Source: an uncultured Aquincola sp.
Lineage (GTDB): Bacteria; Pseudomonadota; Gammaproteobacteria; Burkholderiales; Burkholderiaceae
Length of the DNA: 11,566 bases
Assembly: GCA_937883885.1 (NCBI GenBank)
Contig: CAKZXL010000582.1
Coordinates: forward strand, 1-11,566
Reading direction: 5' to 3'
Part shown: positions 1 through 6,643 of the stretch, piece after piece
Layout: every line of letters starts with the position of its first letter
How positions within the stretch are numbered: the stretch's first letter is position 1
Translations under genes and position numbers: made by a program
The notes under the pieces: model-generated
Told to the model about the DNA's origin: nothing
Database searches by the model: none
The model's input: only the letters and a program-made list of their open reading frames with translations

Positions 1-45
1 GAGCGGGACCGCCCTTTGCCCTGTGCTGCGCTGGAGATGCGCACG

Positions 46-1287
46 ATGCAAATGCTTCTGTTCTGCCCGCCCTATGCAGGCCACCTCAACCCCATGCTGG
101 CCCTGGGCGGCGCCCTGCGTGGCCGCGGGCATGCGGTGTCGTTGGTCGGCCTGGCCGATGCCGAAGATGCGGTCAAGCGCGCCGGCTTCGGCTTCGAGGC
201 GGTGGGCATGGACAGCAGCCATCCGACCGGCACGCTGGCCCGCATGGAAGCCCGGCTGGCCCGGCTGCGCGGCGTGCTGGGCATCAGCAGCGTCATCCAC
301 GACGTGGCGGCGATGACCGACATGCTGTGCCGCGAATCGCCGGCGGTGATCGAGCGCCTGAAGCCCGACGCCATCGTCTGCGACCAGCTGGAGCCGGCCG
401 GCGGCCTGCTGGCCCGGCGCTACCGCCTGCCGCAGGTGTCGGTGGCCAATGCACTGATGCTGGACCGCGAGCCCTACATGCCGCCGCCCTTCACCGACTG
501 GGGCTACGCGCGCACCCGCTGGGCCCGCGAGCGCAACCTGGGCGGCTACCGCGTGAGCGACTGGATGATGGGCCGCGTGGGCGCGGTGCTGGAGCGCTGG
601 AGCCAGGCCTTCGGCCTGACCGGCTGCGCCAGCACCGAACAGTGCCTGTCGGCCCGGCAGATCGGCCAGCTGTCGCCGATGCTCGACTTTCCGCGCGAAG
701 ACCTGGGCGATGGCTTTCACTATGCAGGCCCTTTGCGCCGGCCCATGCACGAAGAGCCCGCCTGGCAAGCGCCCGAAGGCGCACAAGCGCCGTTTGCCTT
801 CGTCAGCCTGGGCAGCCTGCAGGGCGGGCGCTTTGGCCTGCTGTCCCGCATCACCCTGGCCTGCCGGCAGCTGGGCCTGACCGCCATCGTGGTGCACAAC
901 GGCCGGCTGAGCGCGGCGCAGGTGGCCCAGCTGCCCGGGGCGCCGGTGGTCGCGGCACACCTGCCGCAGCGGCGCGTCATCGCGCAGTGCGCGCTGGTGG
1001 TCAGCCATGGCGGCATGAACACCGTGCTCGACGCGCTGGAAGCCGGCGTGCCGCTAGCGCTGCTGCCGCTGGCCATGGAGCAAGGCGCCATCGCCCAGCG
1101 TGTGGTCCGTGCCGGCGCGGGGCGCCTGCTGCGGGGCCGGCGCAGCACGGCGTCTGTGCGTGAGCTGCTGGCCGGCGTGCTGCGCGACCCTGGCCACCGC
1201 CGCCGCGCTACCGAGGTGGGCCACAGCCTGCGCGCCGGTGGCGGCGTGGCACGCGCGGCCGAACTGGTGGAACGCCATGCGCACTGA
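46..1287 (+). CDS. crtX: CrtX-like carotenoid (zeaxanthin) glucosyltransferase, GT1 family
   Basis: Probable UDP-sugar-dependent glycosyltransferase that adds a sugar to the hydroxyl of a xanthophyll such as zeaxanthin or a ketolated derivative. The 413-residue length is close to known CrtX proteins (about 430). The N-terminus (CPPYAGHLNPML, then RGRGHAV) is the usual GT-B acceptor-side start. The C-terminal nucleotide-sugar motif VVSHGGMNTVLDALEAGVPL begins near residue 318 and is followed by a P-x-x-x-E/Q-type segment (LPLAMEQGAIAQRV). Three in-frame ATGs lie at 37, 46 and 52. The one at 46 is preferred because GGAG (33-36) sits nine bases before it. The frame stays open to the left edge, so a start further upstream cannot be excluded. 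It is the first visible gene of a crtXYIB operon and overlaps crtY by 11 bases. The family is clear. The carotenoid acceptor is inferred from the neighbours, and the sugar is unknown. Confidence 0.85.
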   Translation: MQMLLFCPPYAGHLNPMLALGGALRGRGHAVSLVGLADAEDAVKRAGFGFEAVGMDSSHPTGTLARMEARLARLRGVLGISSVIHDVAAMTDMLCRESPAVIERLKPDAIVCDQLEPAGGLLARRYRLPQVSVANALMLDREPYMPPPFTDWGYARTRWARERNLGGYRVSDWMMGRVGAVLERWSQAFGLTGCASTEQCLSARQIGQLSPMLDFPREDLGDGFHYAGPLRRPMHEEPAWQAPEGAQAPFAFVSLGSLQGGRFGLLSRITLACRQLGLTAIVVHNGRLSAAQVAQLPGAPVVAAHLPQRRVIAQCALVVSHGGMNTVLDALEAGVPLALLPLAMEQGAIAQRVVRAGAGRLLRGRRSTASVRELLAGVLRDPGHRRRATEVGHSLRAGGGVARAAELVERHAH

Positions 1288-2446
1288 AGCCAACGGCCTG
1301 GTGCTGGCGGGCGGCGGCCTGGCCAACGGACTGATCGCCTGGCGCCTGCGCCAGCTGCGGCCCGAGCTGCCACTGACGGTGCTGGAAGCCGGGCCCACGC
1401 TGGGCGGCAACCACACCTGGTGCTTCCACGACGGCGACCTGGACGCGCCACAACGGGCCTGGATGGCGCCGCTGGTGGCGCATCGCTGGCCACAGCACGT
1501 GGTCATGTTCGACCAGCGCAGCCGGCGCATGGCCAGCGGCTACAACGCCATCACCTCGCAGCGTTTTCATGAGGTGTTGTCGCGCGACCTGGGCAGCGCG
1601 GTGCGGCTCTCGACCCCCGTGGCCGAGGTGCGGCCGCAGCAGGTGGTGACGGCCGGCGGCGAGGTGATCGACGGCCAGGCGGTGATCGACGGGCGGGGCT
1701 TTGCGCCGATGACGCCGCTGGACCTGCGCTACCAGAAGTTCCTGGGGCTGGAGCTGCGCCTGGCCCGGCCGCACGGCCTGCAGCATCCGGTGCTGATGGA
1801 TGCGCGCGTGCCGCAGCTCGACGGCTACCGCTTCGTCTACCTGCTGCCTCTGTCGGTACACACGCTGCTGGTGGAAGACACCTACTACGCCGACACGCCG
1901 GCCCTGGCCCCCGCGGCGCTGCGCGGCCGCGCGCTGGCCTATGCGCAGGCCCAGGGCTGGAACGTAGCCGAGGTGCTGCGCGAAGAACAAGGCGTGCTGC
2001 CGATCGCCATCGACGGCGACGTGGACGCGTTCTGGCAGGGCCACCGGGGCCAGCCGGTCAGCGGCCTGCGCGCTGGCTTGTTCCACCCGACCACCGGCTA
2101 TTCGCTGCCGCAGGCGGTGCGGCTGGCCGAGCTGATCGCGCGGCAGCCCGACCTGTCGGCCGCCACGCTGGCCGCGGTGATCGAGCGCCATGCACGGCGC
2201 GTGTGGCGCTCGCAGTACTTCTTCCGCGCCCTCAACCGCATGCTGTTCCTGGCCGGCCCGGCCGAGGGGCGGCACCAGGTGCTGTCCCATTTCTACCGCC
2301 TGCCCGACGCGCTGGTGGCCCGCTTCTACGGCGAGCGGCTGACCCCCATCGACATGCTGCGCATCGTCACCGGCAAGCCGCCGGTGCCCTTTTTCTCGGC
2401 CTTGAAAGTGCTGTTGCCGCCGCGGCGGATGGAGTCTCCTGCATGA
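1277..2446 (+). CDS. crtY: Lycopene beta-cyclase CrtY
   Basis: Cyclises both ends of lycopene to give beta-carotene; membrane-associated flavoprotein. The 389-residue length matches proteobacterial CrtY (about 385). Visible signatures are an N-terminal dinucleotide-binding segment (LVLAGGGLANGLIAWRL, residues 8-24), the CrtY hallmark GGNHTWCFH (43-51), the LVEDTYY motif (198-204) whose Glu200 is the likely catalytic acid/base residue, and GLFHPTTGYSLP (267-278). The ATG at 1277 is chosen because the protein then begins directly before the FAD fold, and GGTGGAA lies just upstream. The open frame extends further left, but that part is only a shadow of crtX. It overlaps the crtX end by 11 bases and the crtI start by four (ATGA), which indicates translational coupling within one operon. 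Confidence 0.95.
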   Translation: MRTEANGLVLAGGGLANGLIAWRLRQLRPELPLTVLEAGPTLGGNHTWCFHDGDLDAPQRAWMAPLVAHRWPQHVVMFDQRSRRMASGYNAITSQRFHEVLSRDLGSAVRLSTPVAEVRPQQVVTAGGEVIDGQAVIDGRGFAPMTPLDLRYQKFLGLELRLARPHGLQHPVLMDARVPQLDGYRFVYLLPLSVHTLLVEDTYYADTPALAPAALRGRALAYAQAQGWNVAEVLREEQGVLPIAIDGDVDAFWQGHRGQPVSGLRAGLFHPTTGYSLPQAVRLAELIARQPDLSAATLAAVIERHARRVWRSQYFFRALNRMLFLAGPAEGRHQVLSHFYRLPDALVARFYGERLTPIDMLRIVTGKPPVPFFSALKVLLPPRRMESPA

Positions 2447-3987
2447 AACGCGATGGTTTGAAGACCGCGGCCGTCATCGGCGCCGGCATCGGCGGCCTGG
2501 CCCTGGCCATCCGGCTGCAGGCGGCCGGCATCATGACCACGCTGTTCGAGCAGCGCGACAAGGCCGGCGGCCGTGCCTATGTGTACGAGGACGACGGCTT
2601 CATCTTCGATGCCGGCCCCACCGTGATCACCGACCCCGGCGCGCTGCGCTCGCTGTTCGAGCTGGCGGGCCGGCGCATGGCCGACTATGTGGAGCTGATG
2701 CCGGTGACGCCGCTGTACCGCCTGTGCTGGGAAGACGGCGACCACTTCGACTACGTCAACGACCAGGCCGAGCTGGAGCGCCAGATCGCCGCCCGCTCGC
2801 CGCGCGACGTGGAAGGCTACCGGCGCTTTCTGGCCTACTCGCGCGAGACCTTCGAGAAGGGCTACCTGCAGCTGGGCGCGGTGCCCTTTTTGAGCTGGAA
2901 GGACATGGCGCGTGCGGCGCCGCACATCGTCAAGCTGGGCGCCTGGCGCAGCGTGCACGGCGCGGTGGCCGGCTTCATCCACGATGAGAAGCTGCGCCAG
3001 GTGTTCTCGTTTCACTCGCTGCTGGTGGGCGGCAACCCGTTCGAAACCTCGTCGATGTATTCGCTGATCCATGCGCTGGAACGCGAATGGGGCGTGTGGT
3101 TCGCGCGCGGCGGCACCGGGGCGCTGATCCGCGGCATGGTCAGGCTGTTCGAGGACATCGGCGGCACGCTGATGCTGGACACGCCCTGCGATGCCATCAC
3201 CACCGAAGGCCGGCGCGCCACCGGCGTCACCTTCCGCCCCCGCGGAGGTGCGCCGGTGACCCTGCCCTTCGATGCGGTGGCCTCCAACGCCGACGTGGTG
3301 GCCACCTACGACCGGCTGCTGGCCGGCCACCCGCGCGGGCGCAGCGAGGCGCGGCGGCTCAAGGGCAAGCGCTTCAGCATGTCGCTGTTCGTCATCTACT
3401 TCGGCCTGCGTGGCGAGCGGCCCGACCTGAAGCACCACACGGTGTGCTTCGGCCCGCGCTACCGGCAGCTGCTGGACGAGGTGTTCGGCCGCTGCGGCGG
3501 CGAGCTGCCGGCCGACTTCTCGCTGTACCTGCATGCGCCCAGCGTGACCGACCCTTCGCTGGCGCCGCCCGGCCACAGCAGCTACTACGTGCTGGCGCCG
3601 GTGCCGCACCTGGGCCACACCCAGTTCGACTGGGCGGTGGAAGCGCCGCGCTACCGCGACCGCATCCTGCAGTACCTGGAAGAACGCTACATCCCGGGCC
3701 TGCGCGCCGACCTGGTGACCTGCCGCACCTTCTCGCCGCTGGACTTTCGCAGCGAGCTGGGCGCGCACCTGGGCTCGGCGTTCTCGCTGGAGCCGCTGCT
3801 GACGCAGAGCGCCCTCTTCCGGCCGCACAACCGCGACAAGGACATTCCCAACCTGTACTTCGTCGGCGCCGGCACCCATCCCGGCGCCGGCATTCCGGGC
3901 GTGCTGGCCTCGGCCCAGGCCACCGCCGGCCTGATGCTGGACAGCCCCGCCACTGCCTTGATCACCACCGAAAGGACCGCGCCGTGA
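2443..3987 (+). CDS. crtI: Phytoene desaturase CrtI (lycopene-forming type)
   Basis: FAD-dependent desaturase that converts 15-cis-phytoene to all-trans-lycopene by successive dehydrogenations at the membrane. It has 514 residues; bacterial CrtI proteins are usually 490-515. The N-terminal Rossmann motif AVIGAGIGGLA spans residues 10-20, followed by the acidic FEQRDKAGGRA segment (35-45) and FDAGPTVITDP (55-65), all typical of CrtI. The C-terminal phytoene-desaturase signature NLYFVGAGTHPGAGIPGV starts near residue 470. The ATG at 2443 has GGAG at 2431-2434 (eight-base spacing) and overlaps the crtY stop as ATGA. Four-step activity giving lycopene is inferred from the CrtY gene next door; sequence alone does not fix the number of steps. 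The end overlaps crtB as GTGA. Confidence 0.95.
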   Translation: MKRDGLKTAAVIGAGIGGLALAIRLQAAGIMTTLFEQRDKAGGRAYVYEDDGFIFDAGPTVITDPGALRSLFELAGRRMADYVELMPVTPLYRLCWEDGDHFDYVNDQAELERQIAARSPRDVEGYRRFLAYSRETFEKGYLQLGAVPFLSWKDMARAAPHIVKLGAWRSVHGAVAGFIHDEKLRQVFSFHSLLVGGNPFETSSMYSLIHALEREWGVWFARGGTGALIRGMVRLFEDIGGTLMLDTPCDAITTEGRRATGVTFRPRGGAPVTLPFDAVASNADVVATYDRLLAGHPRGRSEARRLKGKRFSMSLFVIYFGLRGERPDLKHHTVCFGPRYRQLLDEVFGRCGGELPADFSLYLHAPSVTDPSLAPPGHSSYYVLAPVPHLGHTQFDWAVEAPRYRDRILQYLEERYIPGLRADLVTCRTFSPLDFRSELGAHLGSAFSLEPLLTQSALFRPHNRDKDIPNLYFVGAGTHPGAGIPGVLASAQATAGLMLDSPATALITTERTAP

Positions 3988-4937
3988 GTGCCCTGCCCCC
4001 TTCCACCTTGCTGGACCATGCCCAGCAGGCGATCACGCGCGGCTCGAGCAGCTTCGCCTCGGCGGCGCGGCTGTTCGACAGCGACACCCGCCAGAGCGTG
4101 GTGATGCTGTATGCCTGGTGCCGCCACTGCGACGACGTGGTGGACGGCCAGCAGGACGGTCATGGCCAGGTGGCACAAGACCCTGCGCTCGGTGCGCGCC
4201 GCATCGAGGCCCTGGCCGATCAGACGCGGCGCGCGCTGCGTGGCCAGCCGACCGACGTGGCGCCTTTTGCGGCGCTGGCCGAGGTGGTCAGGCGCCATCG
4301 CATTCCGGAGCGCTTTCCGCTGGAGCACCTGTCGGGCTTTCGCATGGACGTGGAAGCACGCCGCTACCACACGCTGGAAGACACGCTGGACTACTGCTAC
4401 CGGGTGGCCGGCGTGGTGGGCGTGATGATGGCGATGGTGATGGGCCGCCGCGACGACGTGACGCTGGACCGGGCAGCCGATCTGGGCCTGGCCTTCCAGC
4501 TCACCAACATCGCCCGCGACGTGATCGACGACCATGCCGCCGGCCGCCTGTACCTGCCGGCGCAATGGCTGGCCCAGGAAGGGGTCGATCCTGCCGAGGT
4601 GGCCGAGCCCCGGCACCGCGAGCGCGTGGCACGGGTGGCGCAGCGGCTGGTGGAAGCGGCAGAGCCGTACTACTCGTCGGCCCGGCTGGGCATCGCGGCG
4701 CTGCCGATGCGATCGGCCTGGGCGGTGGCCACGGCCCGCGGGGTGTACCGCGAGATCGGGCTGCAGGTGAAGGCCCGCGGCGGTGCGGCCTGGGACCAGC
4801 GCATCAGCACCGGCAAGCGGCGCAAGCTGCAGCACCTGCTGACCGGCGGCCTGATGGCCGCGATCAGCCGGACCGGCGTGAGCCAGCCGCCGCCGATGGC
4901 GCTGCGCGAGCGGCTGTGGACCCGCCCGCGGGCCTGA
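3984..4937 (+). CDS. crtB: 15-cis-phytoene synthase CrtB
   Basis: Condenses two geranylgeranyl diphosphates to phytoene, the committed step of C40 carotenoid synthesis. It has 317 residues, slightly longer than the usual 300-310. Both magnesium-diphosphate-binding Asp motifs of the squalene/phytoene synthase family are intact: DDVVD at 50-54 and the RDVIDD segment at 178-183 inside FQLTNIARDVIDDHAAGRLYLP. The substrate-contacting segment from DVEARRY to YCYRVAG (122-143) is also present. The start is a GTG at 3984 overlapping the crtI stop (GTGA), with AAAGGA at 3971-3976 as ribosome site. It is the last gene of the crtXYIB run. Its final 74 bases are shared with the oppositely directed crtW, and a hairpin follows at 4960-4980. 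Confidence 0.95.
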   Translation: MSALPPSTLLDHAQQAITRGSSSFASAARLFDSDTRQSVVMLYAWCRHCDDVVDGQQDGHGQVAQDPALGARRIEALADQTRRALRGQPTDVAPFAALAEVVRRHRIPERFPLEHLSGFRMDVEARRYHTLEDTLDYCYRVAGVVGVMMAMVMGRRDDVTLDRAADLGLAFQLTNIARDVIDDHAAGRLYLPAQWLAQEGVDPAEVAEPRHRERVARVAQRLVEAAEPYYSSARLGIAALPMRSAWAVATARGVYREIGLQVKARGGAAWDQRISTGKRRKLQHLLTGGLMAAISRTGVSQPPPMALRERLWTRPRA

Positions 4938-5682
4938 GAGCAAGCTCGCCGGCCAGGGCCTGCCGGCGCACCGCCGGCAGCCGCCACCACGGCGCATCGG
5001 GCCGCAGGTGGTGCTCATGGTGGTAGCCGAAGTGAAAGCAGGTGAACAGCGACGCCCACAGGCCGTAGGCGTTGCTGCGCGCGCGGTGGTGGTCGGCAAA
5101 GCCGCCGTCCTGCGCCTGGTCCAGCCGGTGCGGCAGCCAGGTGCCGAAGGCAAACAGCTGCACCGACGACAGGATGGCCGGCAACGCCCAGAACAGCATC
5201 ACCCGCTCGAACGGTGCCCCCAGCCCGAAGACGAACAGCGCGGTCATCGTGGCCACGCCCAGGATCTCGGGCAGGCCGGTGTACTGGCGCATGAAGTTGG
5301 CATACCAGGGCCAGAAGCGCCGGCCCTGCAGATGGAAGTCGGGATCGTGCGCGGTGCCGGGCGCGCGATGGTGGTCCATGTGCCGGCCGTCGAAGCGGCC
5401 TATCAGAAAGCCGGCATACAGCCCCATGCACAAGGCACCCAACGCGCGGTTCAGCCGCGGCAGCGTAGGCGCCAGCGTGCCGTGCATCGCATCGTGGGCC
5501 AAGATGAACAGGCCCGCGTCCAGCCAGCAGATCAGCGCGACCAGCAGCGGCACCCACAGCACATCGGCGGCGCTCCAGCGGTGCACGAACATTCCATAAC
5601 CCAGCAGGGCCGCCCAGGCCGCGATCAGCATCAGCGCCAGGCCCACGCCCACCCACGTCTGGCGCTGCAGCGGCCGGCTCAT
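4864..5682 (-). CDS. crtW: Beta-carotene 4-ketolase CrtW (FA-desaturase-like di-iron enzyme)
   Basis: Membrane di-iron oxygenase that adds 4-keto groups to beta-ionone rings (beta-carotene to canthaxanthin; zeaxanthin to astaxanthin). It has 272 residues; CrtW proteins are usually 240-260. All His clusters are visible: HDAMHG (63-68), HMDHH (101-105), HHRARSN (198-204) and CFHFGYHHEHH (215-225) followed by PWWRLP. The segments HRAPGTAHDPDFH (105-117) and FAFGTWLPHR (177-186) are characteristic of CrtW rather than of ordinary fatty-acid desaturases. Hydrophobic helices lie around residues 11-30, 42-62 and 141-182. The ATG at 5682 overlaps the crtZ stop as ATGA, with GAGG seven bases upstream. 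The last 30 or so residues form an Ala/Arg/Gly/Ser-rich tail that runs 74 bases into the 3' end of crtB. The choice of substrate is inferred from family and context. Confidence 0.92.
   Translation of the reverse strand: MSRPLQRQTWVGVGLALMLIAAWAALLGYGMFVHRWSAADVLWVPLLVALICWLDAGLFILAHDAMHGTLAPTLPRLNRALGALCMGLYAGFLIGRFDGRHMDHHRAPGTAHDPDFHLQGRRFWPWYANFMRQYTGLPEILGVATMTALFVFGLGAPFERVMLFWALPAILSSVQLFAFGTWLPHRLDQAQDGGFADHHRARSNAYGLWASLFTCFHFGYHHEHHLRPDAPWWRLPAVRRQALAGELALRPAGGSTAARAAPSAAAGSRRSG
4960..4980. terminator. Perfect 9-bp hairpin downstream of crtB, inside the crtW 3' coding region
   Basis: CTGCCGGCG, loop CAC, CGCCGGCAG form a perfect stem starting 23 bases after the crtB stop. An overlapping GCCGGC pair (4948-4953 and 4962-4967) offers an alternative fold. 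No T-run follows on the plus strand. On the minus strand the hairpin lies within the last 40 codons of crtW, so it could only terminate crtXYIB transcripts usefully. Chance pairing in GC-rich DNA cannot be excluded. Confidence 0.35.
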
Positions 5683-6194
5683 GGCGGCGCCTCGGGGCCG
5701 TGGCGCCGGGCCCGCAGCCGAGCCGCCAGCCGTGCCGGATCACCCGCCACCAGGAAGCCGAAGGACACCGCCCCGTCGCGGCTGCGCACCGCATGGTGCA
5801 GCCGGTGCGCCTGCACCAGCCGCGCCAGGTAGCCGCCCGGGCGCGGCTGCCAGCGCAGCGGCCACCGGCGGTGCACCAGGCCGTCATGCACCAGGCCGTA
5901 CAACAGACCGTAGAGCGTCATGCCCATGGCCATCCAGTGCAGCGGCCACCACCGCCCCTGCCCCACCACGAACAAGAGCACCGCAAAGGCCGCGAACAGC
6001 ACCGCGTAAGCGTCGTTGCGTTCAATGCGCGAGGCACCGGGCTCGTGGTGCGAGCGGTGCCAGCCCCAGCCGGGCCCGTGCATCCACAACCGGTGCACCA
6101 GCGCGGCCACGCCTTCCATGGCGACGGCGCTGGCCAGCACGATCAAGGCCCTCAGCCCCAGGTCGCCGGCATCGAGGTGGCTAGGCAGCAGCAT
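5679..6194 (-). CDS. crtZ: Beta-carotene 3-hydroxylase CrtZ
   Basis: Non-haem di-iron hydroxylase of the fatty-acid-hydroxylase superfamily. It adds 3-hydroxyl groups to beta-rings, converting beta-carotene to zeaxanthin or canthaxanthin to astaxanthin. The 171-residue length matches CrtZ (160-180). The full His set is present: HRLWMHG (34-40), HRSHH (46-50), HDGLVHRRW and AHRLHHAV, followed by the CrtZ-typical SRDGAVSFGFL. NDAYAVLF after the second cluster is also family-typical. The ATG at 6194 is preceded by a weak GGAA ribosome site. It is the first carotenoid gene of the minus-strand pair and overlaps crtW by four bases. The receiver gene on the same strand ends 56 bases upstream. The gap has no convincing terminator or strong promoter, so read-through from the kinase genes is possible. 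Confidence 0.95.
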   Translation of the reverse strand: MLLPSHLDAGDLGLRALIVLASAVAMEGVAALVHRLWMHGPGWGWHRSHHEPGASRIERNDAYAVLFAAFAVLLFVVGQGRWWPLHWMAMGMTLYGLLYGLVHDGLVHRRWPLRWQPRPGGYLARLVQAHRLHHAVRSRDGAVSFGFLVAGDPARLAARLRARRHGPEAPP

Positions 6195-6250
6195 CGCGGT
6201 TCCGGGTCATTTAGCAAGCAGGGCAAGCGCCATTCCTGCCCATGGGCCGC
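6195..6250 (-). promoter_or_regulatory. Short gap between receiver gene and crtZ; weak promoter candidate
   Basis: These 56 bases hold the only possible local promoter for crtZ-crtW. Read on the minus strand, an AT-rich patch (TTGCTAAATGA, about 6206-6216) stands out in the GC-rich surroundings and loosely resembles an extended -10, but no -35 box fits at normal spacing. A weak inverted repeat (GCAGG/CCTGC with a 12-base loop) is present without a T-run. Nothing here clearly separates crtZ transcription from the upstream receiver gene. Confidence 0.2.
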
Positions 6251-6643
6251 CTACCCCCGCCCCCGCCAGAACGCCAGCACCTGCTGCGCGAAGCGGTGCA
6301 CGTCGATGGGCTTGGTGAGGTAGCCGTCGCAGCCGGCGGCGCTGGCGCGGTCGGCGTCGCCGTGCATCGCGTAGGCGGTCAGCGCCACCACCACGATGGG
6401 GGCGGTGGCCGGGTCGGCCTTGAGCAGGCGGGTCAGCGTCAGGCCGTCCATGCCGGGCATCTGCATGTCCATCAGGATGAGCTCGGGCGCAAAGCTGCGC
6501 ACCGCCGCCTGCGCCGCCGCTGCGCTGTCGGCGCGGGCGACGGTCAGGCCCGCGCTGCTCAGCACGTACTCGGCCAGCAGCAGGTTGCTGGCGTTGTCAT
6601 CCACGATCAGCACCCTGGGCAGGGCCGTGTCATTCATGGCCAC
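6251..6643 (-). CDS. Single-domain response regulator (CheY/DivK-type receiver)
   Basis: A 130-residue protein that is only a receiver domain, with no DNA-binding or enzymatic output. The phosphorylation residues are intact: acidic pair Asp15-Asp16 (VLIVDDN), phospho-acceptor Asp59 (LMDMQMPGMDG), Thr89 (ALTAYAM) and Lys111 (YLTKPID). It probably takes phosphate from the adjacent hybrid kinase or passes it to an HPt protein elsewhere. Two starts are possible. GTG at 6643 has GGGAG at six-base spacing and overlaps the kinase by 14 bases. ATG at 6637 forms an ATGAATGA overlap with the kinase stop. Either way the two genes are translationally coupled. The next gene on this strand is crtZ, 56 bases downstream. 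The receiver call is firm; its partner is inferred. Confidence 0.93.
   Translation of the reverse strand: MAMNDTALPRVLIVDDNASNLLLAEYVLSSAGLTVARADSAAAAQAAVRSFAPELILMDMQMPGMDGLTLTRLLKADPATAPIVVVALTAYAMHGDADRASAAGCDGYLTKPIDVHRFAQQVLAFWRGRG

Noticed and set aside
2326..3879. Long open frame (517 codons) on the minus strand opposite crtI
   Set aside because: It mirrors a firmly identified crtI gene, shows His/Gln/Arg/Ala-rich low-complexity translation with no recognisable domain, and is explained by GC-rich third positions.
4948..4980. Repeated GCCGGC units as a possible REP-like or mobile repeat
   Set aside because: Three short palindromic hexamers in GC-rich coding DNA are expected by chance; only the 9-bp perfect stem was kept, at low confidence.
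3687..5153. Open frame on the minus strand spanning the crtB region
   Set aside because: It covers the antisense of crtI/crtB and part of crtW out of frame and has no family features.
4864..5682. Ordinary fatty-acid desaturase as an alternative for the crtW call
   Set aside because: The segments HRAPGTAHDPDFH, FGTWLPHR and CFHFGYHHEHH with PWWRLP are CrtW-specific, and the gene sits with crtZ in a carotenoid cluster.
5008..5832. Open frame of 274 codons on the plus strand opposite crtW and crtZ
   Set aside because: Antisense shadow; the minus strand holds the complete His-cluster motifs of CrtW and CrtZ.
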